DNA of 64,000 nucleotides, taken from contig QANY01004052.1 in the NCBI GenBank assembly GCA_003255025.1, positions 372,001 to 436,000 of the forward strand. The letters run 5' to 3'. Every line of letters begins with the position of its first letter. Position 1 is the first letter of the stretch. This document shows positions 55,969 to 64,000 of the stretch, one piece after another. The notes below the pieces were generated by a model, which saw only the letters and a program-made list of their open reading frames with translations, did not search any database and had not been told where the DNA came from. A program made the translations under genes and the position numbers. Source of the DNA: Datisca glomerata (Eukaryota; Streptophyta; Magnoliopsida; Cucurbitales; Datiscaceae).

Positions 55969-56560
55969 ATGAGTCGTGCGTTGGAAGATTTACTGGCCCA
56001 ATTTCCAAGTGGTGAACTGGAACCTCTAGAGGAGACCACACCTGGAGACATACATGAAGCCAATAGTTATGAAGGTGCACCATGGGCTCTGACATTTGAC
56101 AGGTCATTGACCCATTCTAGCTGTGGATCAGTACTTGTCTTGGAGGATCCCTTGGGCAACATTTATTCAATGGCATACAAATTGACATTTCCATGTACGA
56201 ACAACAAAGTAGAGTATAAAGCTCTTATATTAGGACTTAGATATGTGAAGGATAAAGGTACCACCATTATCATGGTCAAAGGGACTCCAACTTGATCATC
56301 AACCAAGTTAGAGGAGATTTCTTCGTGAGGAAACCTACCCTCGCACAATACCGCCATGAGGCTCAAAAGCTCATCGCCACATTTGAGGAAGTTGTTTTTT
56401 AATACACCCCTAGACCTAACAACCACCATGTTGATGCCCTGGCAACTCTAGCCACCAAACTCCCACTCACCAACCCTATTCCAGTGGTCAAAGTCATTGT
56501 TAAAGCCACAGGCACCATAGCTGAGGGTAACATTGAGCCACCATTCCAGGATTGGAGATG
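55969..56560 (+). pseudogene. Gypsy-C RNase H, second (archaeal-like, aRH)
   Basis: An open piece at 55969-56295 has ALTFDRSLTHSSCGSVLVL, then DPLGNIYSMAYKLTFPCTNN and EYKALILGLRYVKDKG. A one-base shift leads into SNLIINQVRGDFFVRKPTLA, then NHHVDALATLATKLPL. This is the RVT_3-type RNase H found after the gypsy RNase H in Tat elements. The first catalytic Asp region reads FDRSLT (family FDGS/TDGS). Confidence 0.78.
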
Positions 56561-58105
56561 CAAGATCAAAGCATAACTATCTTAAGGGGAAGCTTCTATA
56601 AACAAGAAGTTGAGGAACTTTGTTAATTTTAGTGGAGTTATCTTCTATAGGGCCTGATGGAATACTTTCATGATGTGTGAGTTTGGAGGAAGGCCACAAC
56701 CGCCTCCAGCGTCTACATGAAGACTATTGTGCCAGGGAAGGGTCGTTCCTACACCTCCGCCTCCAAAGGATGGGTTTCTATTGGCTAAGCATGACCACAG
56801 AGGTCACGACTATGCAAAAGAATTATCTTAAGTGTCAATTGATCCCCGATCCCAAAGAATTTCATCTAGTGGAAGTTATGACGGATTGGCGAAAATCTTA
56901 CATCTCGTATTTGAATGATGGTACTCTCCCGTCAAGCATAGAAGATGCTTCCATTATTAAGAAGCAGAGCCCTCGTTTCTTTATGCTCAATGGAGAGTTA
57001 TGTAGGGTCAATATGGACGGTCGTCCTCTTAAGTGTTTGAGTATTGATGATTAACGAACTATCATGGAAGTACACAAAGGGGCATGTGGCGAACATCAAG
57101 GCTGCATGAGGCTATATGAGGAATTGCTCAAGATAGGGTACTTTTAATCCACCATGGAAGCTGAGACATTGGACTATGCACGAAAATGACACGCTTGCCA
57201 AGTCCTCAAAAATGTTATAGACGCCTCATCTATATCCTTGCACCCAACAGAGGTTCATTGGCCCTTTCATACCTGGGTTGTGAACTTCGTTTGAACTATC
57301 TCGCCTGCGTTAAAAGGCTATATATGGATCTTTGTCGCTACAGATTGTTACACTAAGTGGGCAGAGTCCATAGCTCTCAAGAAGGAGAGAAGCGAGCATG
57401 TCTATAACTTTATCAAGGAGAATATCACATGTCAATTTAGGCTACCAAGATGAATCATCTCGAACAATGGGACAGCATTCACAAGCAAGGTAATGGTTTA
57501 ACTGTTGGAAGTATATGACATCCGCCATGATAAGTCCACACCTTATTATCCCAAGGAGAATGGTCAAGCCGATGCAACTAAAAATAAGTTACTAAGGATA
57601 CTTAGTCGTATGGTCCACGATGCCCATAACACATGGCATGAGTTACTTCCTTTAACACTGTGGGCCTACCGAAAAGTGAAGCGGTCTCCGACACAAGCAA
57701 CCCCTTTTTCTTTGGTTTATGGTTGTAAAACAATCGTACCTACATGGGTAATGGTAGCGTCTTCAATAGGAGTTGAGTACCCCACCCATTTTAATGATCT
57801 AGAAGCTATAGATGAAAGGAGATATAAGGCCAAGGAAAGCATCCAAGCCTGCCAGGAGAGAATGATCATAACCTACGAGGCAATGGTACGTCCGCGGGTG
57901 TTCCACCAGGGTGACCTGGTATTGAAAGCGGCAGATCATGTCATACGGGGTATGCACGCTTGAAAGTTCACACCAAAATGGGAAGGCCCCTATGAGATAA
58001 CATCTTTAGTCGAAAGTGGATATTGTCATTTAGTCGATCCCCAAACAAGACGCCCATTACCATCGCCTATCAACTTCAAGTTTATCAAGAAATACTATAC
58101 GTAGG
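56561..58105 (+). pseudogene. Gypsy-C integrase
   Basis: The zinc domain lies at about 57060-57220 (EVHKGACGEHQG-like, GYF, then C-x2-C in HACQV, with frame changes). The core is at 57260-57590: TWVVNFV-type first Asp region, YTKWAESIALKKE, then IISNNGTAFTSK where the family has ISDNG, and KENGQADATKNK where the family has QAEAT. So the second Asp is Asn and the Glu is Asp. The C-terminal part at 57505-57963 is open for 152 residues and continues to KFTPKWEGPYEI and FIKKYYT at 58100. Catalysis would be lost. Confidence 0.82.
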
Positions 58106-58314
58106 CATTTTGTCAGTTGTTTCTTTTTTGTATATTAAAATATTTTGTCAATGCTTGAAACAATAGCCACTGAGGTAATAAGGCGTGATATAATCCGGGT
58201 TATCCGCTCTTCTGTACTCAACCTCAGAATGAACAGAGGAACTTCAGAAAATTTTGACTCTAAAGATGTGCTACAAAATATTGCTACTTAATGGGGCTCT
58301 AACGCCTTTTTTAA

Positions 58315-59098
58315 GAACACCCATGATAAGCATTGTGCTTGGTGAGTTGTGTAGGCTTTCACACCACTACTTGAAAACACATATTATAAACGTCATGCTT
58401 GGTGAGTTGCATAGCCTTTCACGCCTCTATTTAAGAACACCCATGATAAACGTCATGTTCGGTGAGTTGCGTAGGCTTTCACGCCACTACTTGAAAACAT
58501 CCATGATAAAGTCATGCTTGATGAGTTGCATAGGCTTTCATGCCTCTATTTGGTGAGTTTCATAGGCTTTCATGCCTCTATTTAAGAACAACCATGATAA
58601 ATGTTATGTTTGGTGAGTCGAGTAGGCTTTCACGCAACTACTTAAAAACACCCATGATAAACTTCATGCTCGGTGAGTTTCATAGGCTTTCACACATTTC
58701 TAATAAACGTCATGCTTGTGAGTTGCATAGGCTTTCACACATATGATAAACTTCATGTTTGGTGAGTCGCATAAGCTTTCACGCCACTACTTAAAAACAC
58801 CCATGATAAACTTTATGCTCGGTGAATTGCATAGGTTTTCACGCCTCTATTTGGGAACACCAATGATAAACATCATGCTTGGTGAGCTGTGTAAGCTTCA
58901 CGCATCTACTTAAGGACACCCATGATAAACGTAATGCTGTGTGAGATACATAAACTTTCACACCTCTATTTGAGAACATCCATGATAAATGTCATGCTTG
59001 GTGAGATATGTAGACTTTCACGCCCTTTTAATTGAAAACACCCATGATAACTGTCATGGTTGGTGAGACGCGTAGGATTTCACGTTCGTGCTTAAATA
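58315..59098 (+). repeat. Gypsy-C 3' tandem array, about 60-bp unit, about 14 copies
   Basis: The unit reads CACCCATGATAAACGTCATG, CTTGGTGAGTTGCGTAGGC, TTTCACGCCACTACTTGAAAA. Fourteen occurrences of the GGTGAGTTG-TAGGCTTTCAC core lie between 58340 and 59080. Most are spaced 60 bases apart; the exceptions are one 33-base unit (58520-58553) and one of about 44. The spacer is the same direct repeat, not unique, so it is not CRISPR-like. It starts just after the integrase stop and precedes the antisense gene. Confidence 0.95.
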
Positions 59099-59523
59099 TT
59101 GTGAGTACTTGTAATGCTCCGCTTAAATCCGAATATTTGATGTATTGCCTGGACTCACGTGTCGTATCATTGAGCTCAATCTCACCACGATGAAACCCAC
59201 ATGCCCCATAGACACACCAGGTGCCGAGAGTATGGATTTCACGCCCCTGGGAGGAGCACTCGCTAGGTGAGCTAGTGGGAAAACAATGTCTAGGATACTC
59301 CAACGACCTCACACGATCTCACCAAGGACACTCGCAATGTGCTGCCACATGAAGATTATAAGGCAACAAGCAAATAAATGATGCATACGAAAAGAGAGAT
59401 GTAACGATCCAACATTCCACACGTGAAGATAGGAAGATGACATCTCATTCACGAATAAAGGTTCATAATAGTATATGTTATAATTTTATCAAGAGTCATA
59501 AGGGGTACAAAAACACAAGCAAT

Positions 59524-62500
59524 CTAACTGTGGTTCCCAAAAACATCACCCTCCATAAGCTCATCAAATTTGACCCTAACAGCGATGCTCTTTGCTTGGA
59601 GATGGTGATGCTCGTTGATATCTGCGTCTAAGTCCGTTATCTTCGCTTGCGCCACAAGCACTCGCTCTTGTTGACAGCGACGCCGTTCTTCTAAATGCTC
59701 TATGTACACCTCCCTCGACAATCACTGGTGCAACAGCCAGAAGTTACAAATGGCAGGTCTCATGCAGTCCAACTTCATATGCAACAGCTTAATATCCTTC
59801 CACATGTTCAACACATAAGATACCACCTACAGGTGGGAATCCTTATATTGAAGGTGGGCCAAAATGAACAATGTCTCGCCAACCATAGCGATGCAAGATT
59901 AGCGAATATGCCTGGTAAAGTTTATGAACTGAATGTCACAATCATAATGAGTTTCAACGGCCTTATGAAGATACAGGATCAACTTTTCATCCACTAAAAC
60001 ATGGTCATACTCAACCATCCGTCCGGAAAGCTCCAGCTTGAATTCGTGTGCACCATAAGCTTCGTAGCTCATGTTGTCGCTCCTAGAACTGTCACCATCC
60101 GACCTCTCCCTACTCAAGTTCTGAATAGGGGTCAAAGCATGATCATCATCATCATCCAACATGATCATTATCATCCAATGGAGGATCCTCATCAACAAAC
60201 GCTCGACGATATGGAGGTGTCGCTACAATAGTCTCGAGCTTCCCCTTCAAGTCAGTATCACCACGGGAGCTTGCATCAGTCGTTACCATAGTAGTAATAA
60301 CTGTGTTGGAGGCTACGAGAGTCACAACCAAGGAGTGTGCTGCCGCACCGTCACCTCCATCCTCTAGTCGGTGGGGAACCTCCTATCATTACAATCAGCT
60401 TACGCTCATTCACATCAGTAGACCCTTGCATGGAAAAATGCAACATGTTCTCAATATGAAGAATTTCTCCACAAGAACCAAGCAAACGTATGTCGACAAG
60501 GCATTTAAAAATAAGCTATAGACTATGCTATCAAATCATGTAATAAAGGTGTTACTTCTACCCTCTCGTGGTAATCTTCCACGAGAGAGGACTCTTCTAC
60601 CTCTTTGAGTTGCATGATATCAAGAGGGGAAGTTGTAGTATCAACTATGTCATTTTCTACCACGAGAATGGTAGGAAGGGCACCCTAGCTCTCTAGACAG
60701 AGATAAAGCCCGGTCACTTAGTTCATTCTTGGAAAAGGGTAATTTCGTTGGCATCGGTGCTATGAAATCCTACAACGAAAACCTCAGTTTTAACTTGGAC
60801 CAAGGAGCAATGTACAAACATGGCACAAACAAACTAAGATAAAGTTCACACACACACCTCGAGATTTGCCTCCACGCTCTCTGAAACAGTTGACACGTGC
60901 CCGTCAGTCCTCTCTACCACGGGATGATCATCCCTTGGTTGGCCACGACCATGCTCATGTCAAAAGGAAGAAGGAAATTAACAATGTTATGAGTGCTAGT
61001 TAACAAGAAAAGGAGATGAATGAGAATAAGATATGTATATACCAATGTCCTCACCTTCTTGGCTTGGACTATCCTGGTTGAAGATGTGCCCTTCAACGCT
61101 GGTGCTACCTTTTTCCTTTGTCGCACTAATTGTCAGAGCTCATCTTCACCACTAACCTGTCTTGAATTCCCTAGGGGACACTGAAACAAATGCAAGTATC
61201 AATCATCTAGTTCATTATAAAGGTACACATTGAATGGTAAATAAGAAAGTTTAAGTCTTCATAAACAAGGGACATACCGTTAAAGGTGACGACGGAACTC
61301 CCATCAGATGTAAACGAGGAGGGTCTCTGCTAGAGGCATTAGTGAGCTCGCGCGTGGAAATCCCCTCGGATGCAAGCTTAGACTTTAGAGAAGCACCAAT
61401 TATAGGATTGGTCTTCAGGCAAATGGTTCTGGTCGTCTGACTATTACCAGTAGGGGTGACCTCGGTTGTAATAGTGACTCTAGATGTGCCTCCCTTCTAC
61501 ACCACACTCGAGTCTCCCACTAGCTCAGTGTCCGAAGTGACTCCTTGACCCGTCTCAGAATGCACCACCCCGAACGTAGGCTTGGGAATAAGGCCCAACG
61601 TGATGTCACTCCTACAAACCATCGGAACATCAAACATCTTTGGAGGAGACACTGAGCTTTTGGTCCATCTCGACTTCTGAATCAGCCAAAATACTTTTAA
61701 ACTTTATTGTTCAATGAGGCATACGAGCAACACAGGGAACGAGTAGATTGCAAGGAGTAGCGTCCTCATTATCCCTATCATCCGTCCATCGCGTCAATGC
61801 TTCCTTTGCCCCGGACGTGCTCCAAGTTAAGACCAGTGGTAGATTGATCATAGTCGAACTGACGGGTAACCCGGTTACACTGACAGCACATCGATGTGAA
61901 ATGGTTCCCATCCCGCCCATCCACTAACTTCACCATCACGGGAAGAGTGAAAGGCGTCATGATCACCATCATAAGCTCGCCAAGACTGGACCAACCAAGC
62001 ATGACCTTCTTGCTAACCGTAATATGTTTATCTGTCATTCCCTAAAACACAACATGGGCGTAATCAGTGAAACAGTCCACATAAGGGTGAGGTCGGAAGT
62101 AGCTGTACACGTCAATGTCTCATGAAAATTCAGCACGAGTTGGAGTCTTGATCCCACACCAGGTCCATGCATGGGGCGGTTCAGAAGGGTGCTCCAACTT
62201 CTTGTAATTAACATTCTAAGGAGCACAGTGGATAAATTTCTCTAACATTTACAAGAATGAGCAGTCCACGTAGGTCATGACCTCATACCTGTCCATGGAG
62301 ATCTTTAGATCATTATGGAAGCAATCAAGCAAGTAGTAAAGATTGCCCAAGAATAGGGGCCTGAGCGCAATCCACTACCATGTCATCAACATGGCTACCA
62401 TCGGGAGTACGCGCTTACTCACCATCTTTGTCGGCGTACCTACAACAACATTTGAGAATAACAATGTGAAACTACCCAGGCAAAGAACCACAATGAATAC

Positions 62501-63325
62501 AAAAGACAATAGTTCCAAAAATCATCACTAGACCCTTACATGAGAAAATGTATCTCGACAGTCACATGGATAGGAATGCTGCTAGCTCCACGTCCCTATT
62601 CTTATACATGACGCCATCGATAGGCAAACATCCGGCAGATTTCTTCGCATTTGAATCATAGTCCTTGAAGAAATGACTCATCCATCAAGAAAAGTTGGCC
62701 TTCTTCCCGTGTTTACAGCCAAAAGATGGCTTGTAAGAATTCTTCAAACTATCCTCAAAAAGATCAATCACCATGTTCATTTCAGGCCCCATAGTGTTGA
62801 AGAGGGCACGGTAATCACTGAAGATGCAACAACACGTGTACATCTTCTAATGCAGGGGTAAACTCCCCCAAGCAACAATGAAATTGTGTGAGTAGCTGCA
62901 CCAACGGTGAAGAAGTGTATGAACTAGAGCGGTGTCACGCTGGATCGACAATTTGGAAGCCACCTCCAATGCTTCCAAAACTTTGTCTCTCTTTAACAAG
63001 GTGACATACTCAGATTCAGAAAGTATGTGTGCACACCAATCCTCCCAGCCAACCCCCAGCTTGCAATGACTCCCCAAGTCAATGGGAGGAATCGAAAAAT
63101 TACCACGAGCATTCACAAGGAACTGCACTTGCTCAAGCCTAAGGAACTCAACCTGCTCGCTCTCCTCCTCCATCAAGACTCCAGAATTAACCTCACATTC
63201 AATCAACTTCGACATGTCATTATCACGCGATCAATAATAGGCTTCATCGAGAACCATGGTTTGGGAGGAACTGGGGGAGCTGGCTCACTCTTACCTGGGG
63301 TAAGCTCAACCTTTAATGAAGCCAT
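59524..63325 (-). pseudogene. Gypsy-C antisense gene of plant-mobile-domain (PMD) type
   Basis: On the minus strand the likely start at 63325 (MASLKVELTPGKSEPAPPVP) leads into SESEYVTLLKRDKVLEALEV, ASKLSIQRDTALVHTLLHRW and CSYSHNFIVAWG (62847-63215). Further on are SAGCLPIDGVMYKNRDVELA with AFLSMWLSRYIF (62560-62660) and, at 61778-61900, CNRVTRQFDYDQSTTG. This order is that of the plant mobile domain (PMD, aminotransferase-like family). The tail at 59524-59721 is a coiled coil (IEHLEERRRCQQERVLVAQA). Intervening parts are interrupted by frameshifts or introns. PMDs occur in MAIL/MAIN-type host proteins and in retroelements. Confidence 0.6.
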
Positions 63326-63864
63326 ACATGTGAACGAAAGTCAAAATAGAGGAAACACATGTTACAAGAAAGAGACATGGATACGTGCAAGAGAGCATAC
63401 ATGTCACAACTATTCTATTGTGGAGGCATGCATGGCGTAGGAAAAAAATTCAATTATTTTCTTAAGGGAGAATGCATGTCATAACTATTCTATGGCGAAG
63501 GCATGTTCAATGACGTACGCAAAAAAAAATTTATAAGTACAACCAAACTACACGAGGGAGTCATGCTCATCATGGGACATCCTACTTGCAAAAAAAATTC
63601 TAAGTATAAGGGTGAAAAGCTCACTTACCTGAAGTGAGACGTCCAAAGTAGAGAGAACCCGACTCCTACCAATGCACATGACAACTCCTTGATAGTCCAC
63701 GAAAGTAAGATATCTAAGTAAAACAAAGACATGATTAGACAAAGGTGTACGTCAAACATAAAAATGGCAAAGGCATTTTATCATACATTAGTGCGATGAA
63801 GCCGCACCCGCGACCCTAACTTGCCTAACGCGCTCACACCACATGAATCCACCACTTGGCCAAC
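63326..63864. other. Gypsy-C region 5' of the antisense gene
   Basis: About 540 bases with a near-duplicate: GAGAGCATACATGTCACAACTATTCTATTG near 63391 and GAGAATGCATGTCATAACTATTCTATGG near 63470, each followed by a GGAGGCATG/GAAGGCATG word, a 2-copy repeat of about 80 bases. It would hold the promoter of the antisense gene and the polypurine tract, neither of which I can identify. Confidence 0.4.
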
Positions 63865-63960
63865 ACTCATGCCGCCACTAAGGACCACACACCATGCCGC
63901 CACTAAGGACCACACACCATGCCGCCATTATGGACTCCCCATCCCGCCATAATGGATCAC
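63865..63960 (+). repeat. CATGCCGCCACTAAGGACCA minisatellite at window edge
   Basis: Three to four units of 27-28 bases, two of them identical (CATGCCGCCACTAAGGACCA plus CACACAC). They share TGCCGCCACTAAGG with the minisatellite in the 5' LTR of Gypsy-C, so this could be the beginning of the 3' LTR, but the window ends at 64000. Confidence 0.7.
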
Positions 63961-64000
63961 CCCAATGCTACCACTCAAGCCCTCACTAAGCCAACCCGCC

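Larger units (their letters stand above)
50760..64000 (+). mobile_element. Gypsy-C: large Tat-type element with dual RNase H, running past the window end
   Basis: This is the most complete element: LTR, primer site, gag, protease, RT, gypsy RNase H, a second RNase H of the archaeal-like type and integrase, all on the plus strand. A 60-bp tandem array and a long minus-strand PMD-type gene follow. RT-RH-aRH-IN order with a second RNase H is the known mark of the Tat lineage. The frames are broken in many places, and the catalytic motifs of protease, RT and integrase are altered. The 3' LTR is not clearly reached before 64000, so the element exceeds 13 kb. Confidence 0.88.

Noticed and set aside
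58315..59098. Regular 60-bp repeats considered as a CRISPR-like array
   Set aside because: The whole 60-bp unit repeats with drift; there are no unique spacers, and the context is a plant retrotransposon.

Overview
This is a piece of plant nuclear genome, most likely a eudicot. It is AT-rich, its one host gene is split by spliceosomal introns, and about three quarters of it is old LTR retrotransposon and hAT-type DNA transposon sequence inserted into itself. There are no rRNA or recognisable tRNA genes and nothing bacterial. A run of 63 N (16553-16615) is an assembly gap inside a CA/TC microsatellite. Nearly every element protein is broken by stops and frameshifts, so the window is mostly a relic record.

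Layout, left to right. 1-1980 is AT-rich intergenic DNA. 1980-3930 is a truncated minus-strand Ty1/copia pol (Copia-A). 4466-4599 and 10936-11030 are two halves of one pentatricopeptide-repeat (PPR) pseudogene, split by a complete minus-strand copia element (Copia-B, 4600-10935). 11554-23319 is a Tat-type Ty3/gypsy element (Gypsy-A) with gag and protease but no RT or integrase. Two later insertions interrupt its antisense extra ORF: a hAT-type element with an 8-bp target duplication (hAT-1, 16131-17707) and a reduced SIRE/Maximus-type copia element (18057-21828). 24690-25080 looks like a minus-strand LTR remnant.

25442-30342 is the only recognisable host gene with near-complete coding capacity: a four-exon universal stress protein (USP). 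Its third intron holds a complete-ended copia element without RT (Copia-C, 26099-30130), and its last splice acceptor appears shifted by one base. Then follow a TRIM-like miniature element (30525-31138), a second hAT-type element with a perfect 8-bp target duplication (hAT-2, 33215-35686), a second Tat-type element lacking RT (Gypsy-B, 36569-44064), a fragment of a minus-strand Tat element (Gypsy-D, 46064-48310), a microsatellite, an AT-rich stretch, and the largest element (Gypsy-C, about 50760 to beyond 64000). Gypsy-C has a recognisable gag, protease, RT, two RNase H domains and integrase, then a 60-bp tandem array and an antisense gene of plant-mobile-domain (PMD) type.

Recurring theme: Gypsy-A, -B and -C share one plan. 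Gag-pol remnants are followed by a short tandem array, then a long antisense ORF, then the 3' LTR. The arrays are unrelated in sequence (about 86, 65 and 60 bp units). The antisense ORFs look like at least two protein types: coiled-coil/GLAPSQLTP type in A, B and D, and PMD type in C. This plan fits the Tat/Ogre group, in which extra ORFs and satellite-like 3' regions are known. The most striking host-side observations are the two disrupted genes (PPR and USP).
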